Source of the DNA: Ruegeria arenilitoris
GTDB lineage: Bacteria > Pseudomonadota > Alphaproteobacteria > Rhodobacterales > Rhodobacteraceae
Assembly (NCBI RefSeq): GCF_013035315.1
Contig: NZ_WQHP01000005.1
Span: 196,001-260,000 of the forward strand
Direction: 5' to 3'
DNA length: 64,000 nt
Of the stretch, positions 28,141-37,977 are shown in pieces. The notes under the pieces are model-generated. The model saw only the letters and a program-made list of their open reading frames with translations. It made no database searches and was not told the DNA's origin. A program made the position numbers and the translations under genes. Position 1 is the stretch's first letter. Each line of letters starts with the position of its first letter.

Positions 28141-30288
28141 ATGTTTGATGTAACGAAGAAATCAATTCAGTGGGGCGAAGAGACGCTGACACTGGAAACC
28201 GGCAAGGTTGCCCGTCAGGCCGACGGCACCGTGATCGCCACGCTGGGCGAAACCAGCGTCATGGCCAACGTGACCTTTGCCAAGCAACAAAAGCCCGGTC
28301 AGGACTTTTTCCCGCTGACCGTCCACTACCAAGAGAAATACTATGCCGCCGGTAAGGTTCCGGGTGGCTTCTTCAAGCGCGAGGCGCGCCCGACCGAGAA
28401 AGAGACGCTGACCGCGCGTCTGATCGACCGTCCGATCCGCCCGCTGTTCGTTGACGGCTTCAAGAACGAAGTTCTGGTCATGTGCACCGTGCTGAGCCAC
28501 GATCTGGTCAACGACCCCGACATCGTTGCGATGATTGCCGCTTCGGCTGCCCTGACCATCTCGGGCGCTCCGTTCATGGGCCCGATCGCCGGTGCTCGCG
28601 TTGGTTTCGTGGATGGCGAGTACGTCCTGAACCCGACCGTGGACGACATGCAGGACCTGCGCTTGAACCCCGAACAGCGTCTGGATCTGGTTGTTGCCGG
28701 CACCAAAGACGCCGTGATGATGGTGGAGTCGGAAGCGTACGAACTGTCCGAAGCCGAAATGCTGGGCGCTGTGACCTTCGCGCATGAGCAAATTCAGCCG
28801 GTCATCGATCTGATCATTTCGCTGGCCGAAGAAACCGCGAAAGAGCCGTTTGAATTCGCCGCGCCCGATTACTCGGAGCTGTATGCTGCTGTCGCCGCTG
28901 CTGGCGAAGAGCAGATGCGCGCCGCCTTCGCGATCACCGACAAGCAAGAGCGCACCGCCGCTGTTGCCGCTGCCCGCGAAGCGATCAAAGAAGCGCTGAC
29001 CGAGGAACAGCTGGAAGACGCGAACCTTGGTTCGGCGATGAAAAAGCTGGAAGCCGGTATTCTGCGCGGTGACGTCGTCAAAGGCGGCAAGCGCATCGAC
29101 GGCCGTTCGACCACCGACATCCGCGGGATCGAAGCCGAAACCTCGATGCTGCCCCGTACGCATGGTTCCGCTCTGTTCACCCGTGGTGAAACGCAGGCGC
29201 TAGTCGTGACCACGCTGGGCACCGGTGACGATGAGCAGTTCATCGACGCGCTGCATGGCAACTTCAAATCGAACTTCCTGCTGCACTACAACTTCCCCCC
29301 CTATTCGGTGGGTGAAGTTGGCCGCGTGGGTGGCCCCGGCCGTCGTGAGATCGGCCACGGCAAGCTGGCATGGCGCGCCCTGCAGGCGGTTCTTCCTGCG
29401 GCAACTGACTTCCCCTACACGATCCGCATCGTGTCCGAGATCACCGAATCCAACGGATCGTCCTCGATGGCGTCGGTCTGCGGCGGTTCGCTGTCGATGA
29501 TGGACGCAGGCGTTCCGCTGAAAGCGCCGGTTGCCGGTGTGGCCATGGGCCTGATCCTCGAAGATGACGGCAACTATGCCATCCTGTCCGACATTCTGGG
29601 TGACGAAGACCACCTGGGCGACATGGACTTCAAGGTTGCGGGTACCGAAAACGGCATCACCTCGCTGCAGATGGACATCAAGGTGGCGGGCATCACGCCC
29701 GAAATCATGGAGAAAGCCCTGGCGCAAGCCAAGGACGGCCGGATGCACATTCTGGGCGAGATGGGCAAAGCCCTGTCCGAGACCAATGAGTTCTCGGTCC
29801 ACGCCCCGCGCATCGAGACCATGAACATCCCCACCGACAAGATCCGTGAAGTGATCGGTTCGGGCGGTAAGGTCATCCGCGAAATCGTCGAGGTTTCGGG
29901 TGCCAAGGTCGACATCAACGACGATGGCGTGATCAAGATCGCCTCGCCCGATGGTGAATCGATCCAGAAGGCATACGACATGATCCACTCGATCGTGGCC
30001 GAGCCGGAAGAGGGTCAGATCTACACCGGTAAAGTGGTCAAGATCGTCGATTTCGGTGCTTTCGTGAACTTCTTTGGCAAGCGTGACGGTCTGGTGCATG
30101 TGTCCCAGATCGAAAACCGCCGCCTGAACCATCCGTCGGACGTTCTGAAGGAAGGTCAGGAAGTAAAGGTCAAGCTGCTGGGCTTTGACGATCGCGGCAA
30201 GGTCCGCCTGTCGATGAAAGTCGTCGATCAGGAAACCGGCGAAGAGATCGTTCCCGAGAAGAAAGAAAAGAAAGAAGACGCAGAGTAA
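28141..30288 (+). CDS. pnp: Polyribonucleotide nucleotidyltransferase (PNPase)
   Basis: 715 aa. Two RNase PH-like domains (about 1-230 and 310-545) flank a helical linker; KH (about 555-615, [20 protein letters not shown]) and S1 (about 622-690, [21 protein letters not shown]) domains follow. Catalytic phosphate-binding residues lie in [24 protein letters not shown]. It degrades RNA 3' to 5' by phosphorolysis as a trimer. The tail is Lys/Glu-rich. It has its own leader and a terminator, separate from rpsO. Confidence 0.98.
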   Translation: MFDVTKKSIQWGEETLTLETGKVARQADGTVIATLGETSVMANVTFAKQQKPGQDFFPLTVHYQEKYYAAGKVPGGFFKREARPTEKETLTARLIDRPIRPLFVDGFKNEVLVMCTVLSHDLVNDPDIVAMIAASAALTISGAPFMGPIAGARVGFVDGEYVLNPTVDDMQDLRLNPEQRLDLVVAGTKDAVMMVESEAYELSEAEMLGAVTFAHEQIQPVIDLIISLAEETAKEPFEFAAPDYSELYAAVAAAGEEQMRAAFAITDKQERTAAVAAAREAIKEALTEEQLEDANLGSAMKKLEAGILRGDVVKGGKRIDGRSTTDIRGIEAETSMLPRTHGSALFTRGETQALVVTTLGTGDDEQFIDALHGNFKSNFLLHYNFPPYSVGEVGRVGGPGRREIGHGKLAWRALQAVLPAATDFPYTIRIVSEITESNGSSSMASVCGGSLSMMDAGVPLKAPVAGVAMGLILEDDGNYAILSDILGDEDHLGDMDFKVAGTENGITSLQMDIKVAGITPEIMEKALAQAKDGRMHILGEMGKALSETNEFSVHAPRIETMNIPTDKIREVIGSGGKVIREIVEVSGAKVDINDDGVIKIASPDGESIQKAYDMIHSIVAEPEEGQIYTGKVVKIVDFGAFVNFFGKRDGLVHVSQIENRRLNHPSDVLKEGQEVKVKLLGFDDRGKVRLSMKVVDQETGEEIVPEKKEKKEDAE

Positions 30289-30309
30289 TCTGCCCTACTT
30301 TTCAATAGC

Positions 30310-30346
30310 AAAGGTCCCGGTGGAAACACCGGGGCCTTTCTCTTTT
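30310..30346 (+). terminator. Intrinsic terminator after pnp
   Basis: A 13-bp stem with one G-U pair and a GAAA tetraloop, followed by TTTCTCTTTT. Confidence 0.88.
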
Positions 30347-30479
30347 GTGCCTCAGTGTTTCTGAACGCGCCTTAATGAACTTTAGGAAATCTTAATTCAA
30401 AACACCCCGGAATAAACTGAAGCTGCTCATCCATCAGGTGTAAATTTCGCACATAGTTATCATGTTAAAGGGTGGAAAA

Positions 30480-31352
30480 ATGGCCAAGCAGATCGCAGTG
30501 GACGTCGGCGACGGAGCCGCGAAAACAAACAGCGTCACATTGGTGGAAGGCGACAAGTACTTCTTTGGAAATGTCAGCACAGCCAGCGACGATTTCGACG
30601 GCATCATGAGCACCAATTCGACTTACGAAGATATGGTCGAGTTGTTCTATCAAGCGCTCGGCGGGAATGTTGAAGGTGTGAAAGTCACCGGGCTGGATTG
30701 CGACGGATACACGTTGGAAATCACCAACGACGCCGGTGTGACAGATACGTTGCGGGTGAATGCGGATATGTCTTTGCTAGACCAGAACAGCGGTTTTAGC
30801 GGCAACGTTGGCGACAATCGCGAGTCCTTCAATGTGGTCTCGGCGACCGACAATACCAAAAACAGCAAGATCATCGGGACTAGCAAAAACTATGTGGACG
30901 ATGAGCTGGGCGCAGTCGGAGGAATCGGCGATCTGGTCGGTGGATCCGCCAAAGGCGAAAGCGACTATCAAGCGCTCTTGCAAGCAGCGATGGACGGCGA
31001 TCCCCGGGTGACTTTGCTGGATATCGACGGCAGCAGCTTTACGATCCAGATCAACAGGAACGATGTCACCGATACGTTTTTGGTCAAAGACGCAGGTGGG
31101 ATCATTGCAAATGTGTTCGGCCCGGATTCGTTGATCAACCCAAAGAACACAGATGACCAATTTGTTTTCGTGTCCGCGGATGACGCGCCCGGCAAGAAAA
31201 TCGGTATCGGTACCGACGCGGTCGCTGCCCCAGACGAACCCGGCCCCTTGGGCGGTTCCCTCAAGGTTCAAGATCTGGCCGGAGTGGTCGCGCAGGCAGA
31301 TCAGATTGAAAAATGTCACCGTTACGGAAATCGGCGGGCTAACTCAGATTGA
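30480..31352 (+). CDS. Unfamiliar three-repeat protein, C-terminus frameshifted
   Basis: The frame as sequenced encodes 290 aa from MAKQIAVDVGDG, preceded by GGTGGAAAA. I recognise no family. It has an internal repeat: STYEDMVELFYQALGG...VTDTLRV (about 45-92) resembles SDYQALLQAAMDGDP...VTDTFLV (about 160-205), and a third copy starts at GSLKVQDLAGVVAQ. The last residues after IEK (CHRYGNRRANSD) are unlike the rest; the third repeat continues in another frame (see 31309). There is no signal peptide; it is acidic, Gly/Asp-rich, with N/D/T-rich stretches like secreted or adhesive proteins. A strong terminator follows. Confidence 0.6.
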   Translation: MAKQIAVDVGDGAAKTNSVTLVEGDKYFFGNVSTASDDFDGIMSTNSTYEDMVELFYQALGGNVEGVKVTGLDCDGYTLEITNDAGVTDTLRVNADMSLLDQNSGFSGNVGDNRESFNVVSATDNTKNSKIIGTSKNYVDDELGAVGGIGDLVGGSAKGESDYQALLQAAMDGDPRVTLLDIDGSSFTIQINRNDVTDTFLVKDAGGIIANVFGPDSLINPKNTDDQFVFVSADDAPGKKIGIGTDAVAAPDEPGPLGGSLKVQDLAGVVAQADQIEKCHRYGNRRANSD

Positions 31353-31413
31353 AATCGCGGGCAGCGACGGTTCGACGGATGTTGTAACGTTCGAAACGGA
31401 TTGGCTGGTCTAA
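31309..31413 (+). pseudogene. Out-of-frame C-terminus of the three-repeat protein
   Basis: After an A5 tract (31309-31313) the +1-shifted frame reads NVTVTEIGGLTQIEIAGSDG and ends ETDWLV with TAA at 31411. This completes the third repeat: VTVTEIGGLTQIEI matches the earlier VTLLDIDGSSFTIQI, and VVTFETDWLV matches DTFLV. One missing A would restore a product of about 311 aa. It is either a genuine frameshift, a slippage site, or a homopolymer sequencing error. Confidence 0.6.
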
Positions 31414-31433
31414 TCACCGCAAACACGCATGCA

Positions 31434-31462
31434 AAGCGGGCGCTGCCTTACAGCGCCCGCTT
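31434..31462. terminator. Strong hairpin between convergent genes
   Basis: Perfect 12-bp stem AAGCGGGCGCTG / CAGCGCCCGCTT with loop CCTTA, between the three-repeat gene and the DUF1326 gene. T tracts are short on both sides. Confidence 0.75.
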
Positions 31463-31472
31463 GTTCTGACCG

Positions 31473-32108
31473 TTAGTGCGCCACCCCGGACGGCCCGTGT
31501 TTCATCACATGCCACTGGCCATAGCTGTCATTCAGGTCAAGCTTGATCGCCGCATCCGCCTTGGTCGAAGCGCTTCCGATCTCGGCCAAAGTGAATTCGA
31601 TCCCGCCGGGAATATCGATCCGCACGCGATGCGCACCGCCGCCGTGGGGTGCCTGGATTGGTTGGCCGTTAGATCGCAACACATCGCCAATCTCGACCCG
31701 GGCTTTGCGTCCGTCCATATCCATTTCGAAATCAATCGGCACATAAAGAGTGTCGTGGACCGTGTCACACATGGCCCGGAACACGAACCAATGGGTGGCC
31801 ATTTCCTCGGTCTCCTCGCCATGAAAGACCTTCTCAAGCGCCGCGCGCTGCGCGTCTGATGCACTGGGATCAATGATCACCTGCATCTCTCCGCCGCCCT
31901 CGAAAATCGGGCCAGGCCAGGCGTAGATCAGCGCCGCCTTGGTGCCGGACAGATCAAGCTCGCCAAAGTGGCCCTTGGAAACGTCAAGCACTTCGAAGCC
32001 GCGGCAGTTGCCGTGGGTTGGCAATTCTTCGAATTGGCAGGGGCAGGCATAGCTGCAGTTGCAATTCCCAAACGCGTCCCCTTCAAGGTACCAATCTGTA
32101 AAGGCCAT
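31473..32108 (-). CDS. DUF1326 family protein
   Basis: 211 aa beginning MAFTDWYLEGDAFGNCNCSYACPCQFEELPTHGNC, the cysteine-rich start that defines DUF1326. Six Cys in the first 35 residues suggest metal or thiol chemistry. The later blocks (ALIYAWPGPIFEGGGEMQVIID, ATHWFVFRAMCDTVHDTLYVPIDFEMD) also fit the family, whose function is unknown. AGGAGA lies 6 bases upstream of the ATG; a longer reading to 32411 is unsupported. Confidence 0.88.
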   Translation of the reverse strand: MAFTDWYLEGDAFGNCNCSYACPCQFEELPTHGNCRGFEVLDVSKGHFGELDLSGTKAALIYAWPGPIFEGGGEMQVIIDPSASDAQRAALEKVFHGEETEEMATHWFVFRAMCDTVHDTLYVPIDFEMDMDGRKARVEIGDVLRSNGQPIQAPHGGGAHRVRIDIPGGIEFTLAEIGSASTKADAAIKLDLNDSYGQWHVMKHGPSGVAH

Positions 32109-32289
32109 CGTCTTCTCCTGTGTTGAACAGTTCAAAGCCCGACGTCTGAGGTAACTTGCCCGTTTCAGCGAGTATAGCATGTTTTGAGGCGATCGCACTG
32201 ACGTCAACGCGACCCGCGCCAAACCATCGGTTAGATCACGGGACGGTGTTTCTTTCGAGTTCCTCTTTCCCCCAAGGCCACCGTGTTCT

Positions 32290-33024
32290 ATGCACGACGC
32301 CATGAAGTCTTTTGTCATCCACATGACCTCAAGCGCAGCGCGACGGCCCAACGCCGAACGTCTGTGCGCCCTTCTGCCAAATGCAGAGTTGTTCGAGGCC
32401 GTGAATGGCAAAGACCCTGAACAAATCGCCGATGTTCAGCTGTTTCCCGGCGACCTGTACAGGCCCAGATACCCTTTTCCGCTGCGCGCAGCCGAGATTG
32501 GCGTTTTTGAAAGCCACCGCCGTATCTGGCGCAAGCTGGTGGATGAAAAGATAGATCGCGCGATCATCACGGAAGACGATCTGCGCATTGATCCGTGCCG
32601 CATGTCCGAAGCGTTAGAAATGTTGGACCCGATCGCGACCGAGGATCACTATATTCGTATTCCCGTGAAGCAACGCGAAAACGCGGCGCTGACTCTGGCC
32701 AGGCACAACGGGCTACGACTGATCCTGCCCAAGGTCATAGGCCTGCAATGTGTTTGTCAAATGGTGGGTCGGCGCGCGGCTGAACGTTTGCTGGCAGTGA
32801 CGAACCAGATCGACCGCCCAGTGGATACGTTCCTGCAGATGCACTGGATAACCGGCCAGCCGATTTTGTCGCTGCAGGGTAGCGGCAATCAGGAAGTCGC
32901 TCGGGAGATTGGCGGATCGACCATTCAGACCAGCCCGCCGCTGGCTGACAAGCTGACGCGGGAGTTCAAGCGCGCCGCCTATCGTCGGAGGTTATATCAG
33001 TTCCCGCAGCACAATGCCGCCTGA
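32290..33024 (+). CDS. Glycosyltransferase family 25 (LPS-type)
   Basis: 244 aa. KSFVIHMTSSAARRPNAERL, RAAEIGVFESHRRIWRKLVDE and DRAIITEDDLRID show the GT25 pattern, with EDD as the probable nucleotide-sugar metal site. Such enzymes add sugars to lipooligosaccharide or protein. The start is uncertain between ATG 32290 and the in-frame ATG 32302. It stands alone, convergent with the peroxiredoxin gene, with no LPS cluster nearby. Confidence 0.82.
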   Translation: MHDAMKSFVIHMTSSAARRPNAERLCALLPNAELFEAVNGKDPEQIADVQLFPGDLYRPRYPFPLRAAEIGVFESHRRIWRKLVDEKIDRAIITEDDLRIDPCRMSEALEMLDPIATEDHYIRIPVKQRENAALTLARHNGLRLILPKVIGLQCVCQMVGRRAAERLLAVTNQIDRPVDTFLQMHWITGQPILSLQGSGNQEVAREIGGSTIQTSPPLADKLTREFKRAAYRRRLYQFPQHNAA

Positions 33025-33068
33025 GCGCCTCGTGTATCGGGCGGGACAATAGCCCCGCCCGTGCTGAT

Positions 33069-33719
33069 TTAGCTGGGCGCCTTTGTCTTGCGCAGGTACG
33101 GGAAAATGGTCTCGAACTCGCCAAACTTCTCTTTCGCCTCTTCATTCGAGACGGCAGGCGGGATGATGACGTCTTCGCCCGGCACCCAGTTTGCAGGGGT
33201 TGCAACGCCTTTCGAGCTCATCTGCAGCCCATCCAACGCGCGCAGGATTTCCGCAAAGTTGCGACCGACGGTCATCGGGTAGGTCATCGACAGTTTCAGC
33301 TGTTTGTCGGGGCCAATGATAAAGACGGAACGCACGGTCGCGCTGTCTGCGGGGGTGCGCCCATCGGGCAGATAGGCCTCGGCTGGCAGCATGTCGAACG
33401 CTTTGGAAACGGCCAAACCATCGTCAGCGATAATCGGGAAGCCGGGATTGGCCTTGCCATAGGCTTCGATGTCCTTCTTCCACTTGCGGTGATCTTCGGC
33501 GCTGTCGACGGATACACCAATGACCTTGGTGTTGCGCGCTGCCCATTCGTCGTTCAGCTGCGCCACGGCAGAAAACTCGGTGGTGCAGACCGGAGTGAAA
33601 TCCTTGGGGTGCGAGAACAGGATTGCCCAGCTGTCGCCGATCCAGTCATGAAACTGAATGGTGCCCTGATCCGTTTCTGCAGTGAAATTCGGAACGGTGT
33701 CATTGATGCGCAAACCCAT
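33069..33719 (-). CDS. 1-Cys peroxiredoxin (Prx6-like)
   Basis: 216 aa. The peroxidatic Cys is in FSHPKDFTPVCTTEF, and the Arg partner is in SATVRSVFIIGPDKQLKL. The extended C-terminal domain (PANWVPGEDVIIPPAVSNEEAKEKF) and absence of a resolving Cys-Pro motif place it in the Prx6 group. It reduces hydrogen peroxide and alkyl or lipid hydroperoxides. AAAGGAG precedes the ATG. Confidence 0.95.
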   Translation of the reverse strand: MGLRINDTVPNFTAETDQGTIQFHDWIGDSWAILFSHPKDFTPVCTTEFSAVAQLNDEWAARNTKVIGVSVDSAEDHRKWKKDIEAYGKANPGFPIIADDGLAVSKAFDMLPAEAYLPDGRTPADSATVRSVFIIGPDKQLKLSMTYPMTVGRNFAEILRALDGLQMSSKGVATPANWVPGEDVIIPPAVSNEEAKEKFGEFETIFPYLRKTKAPS

Positions 33720-33923
33720 GGGGCATCTCCTTTCGATGTGAAATATCCGAGTCGGTCGTCAAAGACCTAATAACTCTGGGCCATTGTTAAACCATCCGCA
33801 GACCAAAAGGGTACGGATTTCTGAGGAAATAATTTGATCAAATTCCTCCTTGCCACGCTGACCGGGCAGTGCCAGAGTAGCCAAATTCCCGTTATCCGGG
33901 CCACAGGATCAGGAGGAAACGCG

Positions 33924-35360
33924 ATGATCGAAAAGCGCAATTTCTACATCAACGGCGCATGGGTCGCCCCATCCGCGCCGCATGATTTCGAGGTGATCAA
34001 CCCCTCGACCGAAGAACCTTGCGCCGTTATTTCGCTGGGCGCGCAGGCCGACACGGACGCCGCCGTAGCAGCCGCCAAGGCTGCCCTGCCCGGTTGGATG
34101 GCAACCCCTGTGGAAGAGCGCATCGCCCTGGTCGAAAAGCTGATCGGGATTTACCAATCCCGGTCCGAGGATTTGGCACAAGCCATGTCAATTGAGATGG
34201 GTGCGCCTATCGATATGGCTCGCACGCAGCAGGCTGGTGCGGGGATCTGGCACCTCAGCAACTTTGTCAAAGCGGCCAAGGCGTTTCAATTTGACCGCCC
34301 TCTGGGTGATCATGCTCCGAATGATCGGATCATTTATGAGGCCGTTGGCGTCGCGGCTCTGATCACGCCATGGAATTGGCCGATGAATCAGGTCACGCTC
34401 AAGGTCGGTGCGGCAGCGATTGCAGGCTGCACCATGGTGCTGAAACCCTCCGAACAAAGCCCCCTGAATGCGATGATCTTTGCCGAGATGATGGACGAGG
34501 CCGGTTTCCCTGCCGGTGTGTTCAATCTGGTCAATGGCGACGGAGTTGGCGTGGGGTCGCAACTGTCGGCGCATCCGGATGTCGATATGGTCAGCTTTAC
34601 CGGCTCGACCCGCGCCGGGACAGCGATCTCAAAAAACGCAGCCGACACTTTGAAGAAAGTGCATCTTGAACTGGGCGGCAAAGGCGCGAATGTCGTCTTC
34701 GCAGACGCCGATGAAAAAGCTGTGAAGCGTGGCGTTCTGCACATGATGAACAACACGGGCCAAAGCTGTAACGCCCCCAGTCGCATGTTGGTGCAGCGTC
34801 CAATCTATGATCAGGCGGTCGAGACTGCGGCCGAAGTGGCCAACATGGTCTCGGTCGGCAGCGCTCAGGACGAAGGCCGCCATATCGGCCCCGTCGTGAA
34901 CGAGGTGCAATGGACCAAGATTCAGGACCTGATTCAAAAAGGTATCGACGAAGGCGCACGTCTGGTTGCGGGCGGCACTGGGCGGCCCGAGGGGCTGAAC
35001 AAGGGTTACTACGTGCGCCCCACGGTTTTTGCCGATGCCAACAATCAGATGACCATCGCGCGCGAAGAGATCTTTGGCCCGGTTCTGACGATGATCCCGT
35101 TTGACACCGAAGAAGAGGCCGTCGAGATCGCCAACGACACGCCTTATGGCCTGACCAACTATGTCCAGACACAGGACGGTGACCGCGCCAACCGTATGGC
35201 GCGTGTCCTGCGCTCCGGCATGGTCGAGATGAACGGGCAGTCCCGCAGCGCAGGTTCTCCGTTTGGCGGGATGAAACAGTCGGGCAACGGGCGCGAAGGC
35301 GGGCTGTGGGGGCTTGAGGATTTCCTTGAGGTCAAGGCCGTCTCAGGCTGGACGGCCTGA
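33924..35360 (+). CDS. Aldehyde dehydrogenase family protein
   Basis: 478 aa. NAD(P)-binding and catalytic motifs are present: ITPWNWPMNQ, KPSEQSPL, FTGSTRAG, general-base Glu in LELGGKG and catalytic Cys in NNTGQSCNAPSR. The start MIEKRNFYINGAW has AGGAGG 7 bases upstream; about 30 upstream residues of the longer reading are unsupported. It is monocistronic between the divergent peroxiredoxin gene and the convergent CDF gene. The substrate cannot be told from the sequence. Confidence 0.93.
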   Translation: MIEKRNFYINGAWVAPSAPHDFEVINPSTEEPCAVISLGAQADTDAAVAAAKAALPGWMATPVEERIALVEKLIGIYQSRSEDLAQAMSIEMGAPIDMARTQQAGAGIWHLSNFVKAAKAFQFDRPLGDHAPNDRIIYEAVGVAALITPWNWPMNQVTLKVGAAAIAGCTMVLKPSEQSPLNAMIFAEMMDEAGFPAGVFNLVNGDGVGVGSQLSAHPDVDMVSFTGSTRAGTAISKNAADTLKKVHLELGGKGANVVFADADEKAVKRGVLHMMNNTGQSCNAPSRMLVQRPIYDQAVETAAEVANMVSVGSAQDEGRHIGPVVNEVQWTKIQDLIQKGIDEGARLVAGGTGRPEGLNKGYYVRPTVFADANNQMTIAREEIFGPVLTMIPFDTEEEAVEIANDTPYGLTNYVQTQDGDRANRMARVLRSGMVEMNGQSRSAGSPFGGMKQSGNGREGGLWGLEDFLEVKAVSGWTA

Positions 35361-35408
35361 TAGTCGGCAACCTTTACCACATTGCGAGGCGCAGATTGCG
35401 CTTCGCTG

Positions 35409-36311
35409 CTATGCCGGTTTTGCTGCCGACTGATGCAATTCCGTGTCCGGCTCTAGGTGGATAACAAACACCGAACCGGGATACTTTTGGACCAAGGCCT
35501 CTTCAATGTCGTCGCAGATGACATGTGCGTCTGCGACCGACATTTCCCCATCGACCACAAGGTGAAACTCCACGAAAATCATGTTGGCTGACCGGCGTCC
35601 GCGCAGGTCATGATATTCAAGCGCAGGTCCCAGATTAGCCTCGATCGTTTCGCGCACAGCACCCAACTCTCTGTCGGTCAAAGAAGCGTCCATTAGTCCG
35701 TCGACCGAGCTGCGGATGACCTTCCAACCTTCCCACAGGATGTTGATGGCCACCAGGATCGCGATGATCGGATCCAGGATGAACCACCCCGTCGCCATCG
35801 CCACTAGCAGGCCGACAACAACACCGACCGAAGTCATCAGGTCGGTCAGGATGTGCTTGCCGCTGGCGACCAATGCAGGTGAGTTTTCGCGCCGACCGAA
35901 CCGCAACAGCAGAAACGCCCAGATACCGTTCAGGCATGTCGCAGCTATGTTGATGGCAATGCCCAGCATCGGCGCACCCGCCAGATGCGGTTCAAACAGC
36001 GCCGACGTGGCCTCGCGCAGGATCAACAGGGCCGCGAGAACGATTAGTGTACCTTCGACCACAGCCGAGAGGTATTCGGCTTTCTTATGCCCGAACGGGT
36101 GCTTTTTGTCCGGCGGCATTCCCGAGATTCGCACTGCAAAAAACGCCAGCAGAGCCGCTGCAACGTTTACAACCGATTCCAGAGCATCCGACAGCAGCGC
36201 AACAGACCCGGTGACCCACCACGCCAGCAGCTTGAGCAGCAGTACCGCAAGGGATACCGGAATGGCCCATGCCGCAATGGTTTGCGTGATGTTTCTGCTT
36301 GGCTGCCTCAT
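35409..36311 (-). CDS. Cation diffusion facilitator (CDF) family efflux transporter
   Basis: 300 aa, six predicted helices plus a cytoplasmic ferredoxin-like domain (about 210-290). Metal-site elements are LLSDALESVVN in TM2, HPFGHKKAEYL in the loop, and HILTDLMTS in TM5. Compared with FieF (D45, D49, H153, D157), the second Asp of TM2 is not conserved (DALES instead of DxxxD), so metal preference may differ from Zn/Fe. It exports a divalent metal using the proton gradient. It is convergent with the ALDH gene. Confidence 0.9.
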   Translation of the reverse strand: MRQPSRNITQTIAAWAIPVSLAVLLLKLLAWWVTGSVALLSDALESVVNVAAALLAFFAVRISGMPPDKKHPFGHKKAEYLSAVVEGTLIVLAALLILREATSALFEPHLAGAPMLGIAINIAATCLNGIWAFLLLRFGRRENSPALVASGKHILTDLMTSVGVVVGLLVAMATGWFILDPIIAILVAINILWEGWKVIRSSVDGLMDASLTDRELGAVRETIEANLGPALEYHDLRGRRSANMIFVEFHLVVDGEMSVADAHVICDDIEEALVQKYPGSVFVIHLEPDTELHQSAAKPA

Positions 36312-36362
36312 AGGCCCTGACTATCACAGGTCACTTGGGCAGGCAGGTTCTTTTTGGTGTGA

Positions 36363-37214
36363 CTAAGCGTCGGCCTGCGCGGCCTCATAAGCCAGCATGG
36401 CGCGCTTGACTGGAAGGCCCCAATGATAACCCCCTAATCCGCCGGACTTTCGCAACGCCCGGTGACAGGGGATCAGCCAGCTGACTGGGTTTCGCCCCAC
36501 AGCCGTTCCGACCGCACGCACCGCCTGTGGCGATCCCACGCGTTGGGCGATTTCGGAATAGGTCGTGACTTGCCCGGACGGAATGTGCATCAGCGCCTCC
36601 CACACCTTGATCTGCAAAGGAGATCCGATCAGGTAGAGCGGCGTGGGCTCCAATCGGTCGCTGGCCGCACCAAAGGCGCTAAGGACCCAAGGGCGCAGTC
36701 GCATCGGGTCTTCGACGAAATTAGCCTTGGGCCAGCGCGAGATCATGTCCTCCATCGCAGCCTCTTCACCGGTCTCGGCCCCGAAGGCCATGCCACAGAT
36801 GCCCTTATCGGTGCCCATGACCAGCGCAGGACCAAAGGGGCATTCGAACCAACCCCAGTAAATCGTCAACCCTGCACCTTTGCGGGCGTATTCGCCCGGG
36901 CTCATGGATTCCCATTTCAGGAACAGATCGTGCAGACGACCACTGCCAGACAGGCCCACATTGTGCGCCGTCTCCAGCGTGGTGAACCGTTCGCGCAACA
37001 GCGCCTTGGCATGGCCAAGTGTCAGATACTGCTGGTACCGCTTTGGCGACACTCCGGTCCAGCGTGAGAACAGCCGTTGGAAATGCGCGGGGCTCATGTC
37101 CATCTCGCGGGCCAGCTCTTCAAGGCTCAGGCCCTCGCCGCCCTGATCGATCAGGTCGATGGCACGGCGCATGACGTTGTAGTGGTATCCGCTTTCCGGG
37201 GTCTGGACGTTCAT
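36363..37214 (-). CDS. AraC/Ada-type regulator fused to methylated-DNA-protein cysteine methyltransferase
   Basis: 283 aa. The N-terminal AraC helix-turn-helix domain (about 10-105, LSLEELAREMDMSPAHFQRLFSRWTGVSPKRYQQYL) is joined to an MGMT domain (about 120-280) with the acceptor cysteine in LIPCHRALRKSGG. The N-terminal Ada domain that senses methylphosphotriesters is absent, so it resembles a shortened Ada: it should repair O6-methylguanine and may regulate through the HTH. The ATG at 37214 has GAGG upstream. It diverges from nth, another DNA-repair gene, with 118 bases between. Confidence 0.92.
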   Translation of the reverse strand: MNVQTPESGYHYNVMRRAIDLIDQGGEGLSLEELAREMDMSPAHFQRLFSRWTGVSPKRYQQYLTLGHAKALLRERFTTLETAHNVGLSGSGRLHDLFLKWESMSPGEYARKGAGLTIYWGWFECPFGPALVMGTDKGICGMAFGAETGEEAAMEDMISRWPKANFVEDPMRLRPWVLSAFGAASDRLEPTPLYLIGSPLQIKVWEALMHIPSGQVTTYSEIAQRVGSPQAVRAVGTAVGRNPVSWLIPCHRALRKSGGLGGYHWGLPVKRAMLAYEAAQADA

Positions 37215-37332
37215 GACTCTCACCTCGTTGTCTTGTCCCAAGCATAGCCTGCACGCAACGCCCTCGCGACCCGGAACATGCGCATTGGCTTTGCACTTGT
37301 ATCGCCGCGTCCTGAACGGCATTAAGGCCCGG

Positions 37333-37977
37333 ATGGCAAAACAGCTTGGATATCACACGATCCGCGAGATCTTTACGCGTTTTCACGACGCCGACCCCGC
37401 CCCCAAGGGTGAGCTGGATCACGTGAACGTCTATACTCTGGTCGTTGCGGTTGCGCTGTCGGCGCAGGCGACCGACGCGGGCGTCAACAAAGCGACCAAG
37501 GAGCTGTTCAAGATCGCCGACACACCGCAGAAGATGCTGGATCTGGGCGAAGAGGGCCTGACCGAGCACATCAAGACCATCGGCCTGTTCCGGCAGAAGG
37601 CCAAAAACGTCATTAAGCTCAGCCGAATTCTGGTCGACGAGTATGGTGGCGAGGTGCCCAATTCTCGTGCCGCATTGCAGTCCCTTCCCGGTGTCGGACG
37701 CAAGACCGCCAATGTGGTGTTGAACATGTGGTGGCAATACCCGGCGCAGGCGGTGGACACACATATCTTTCGGGTCGGCAACCGCTCGGGCATCTGCCCC
37801 GGCAAGAATGTCGACGCCGTCGAACGCGCCATCGAGGACAACATTCCAACCGATTTCCAGCTGCATGCACATCACTGGCTGATCCTGCATGGCCGCTATC
37901 ACTGCAAGGCGCGCAAACCCATGTGCGGCACCTGTATCATCCGCGATCTCTGCGAATTTGAGGACAAGAACCTATGA
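37333..37977 (+). CDS. nth: Endonuclease III
   Basis: 214 aa bifunctional DNA glycosylase/AP lyase for oxidised pyrimidines. The HhH motif contains the catalytic Lys (LPGVGRKTANVVLN), the catalytic Asp is in AVDTHIFRV, and the [4Fe-4S] cysteines are in CKARKPMCGTCIIRDLC (C-X6-C-X2-C-X5-C). The start MAKQLGYHTIREIF has AAGG close upstream. The stop overlaps the start of the following kinase gene by 4 nt. Confidence 0.97.
   Translation: MAKQLGYHTIREIFTRFHDADPAPKGELDHVNVYTLVVAVALSAQATDAGVNKATKELFKIADTPQKMLDLGEEGLTEHIKTIGLFRQKAKNVIKLSRILVDEYGGEVPNSRAALQSLPGVGRKTANVVLNMWWQYPAQAVDTHIFRVGNRSGICPGKNVDAVERAIEDNIPTDFQLHAHHWLILHGRYHCKARKPMCGTCIIRDLCEFEDKNL

Noticed and set aside
28162..30132. Two long minus-strand frames within pnp
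   Set aside because: Antisense to a clear PNPase; composition typical of a shadow frame.
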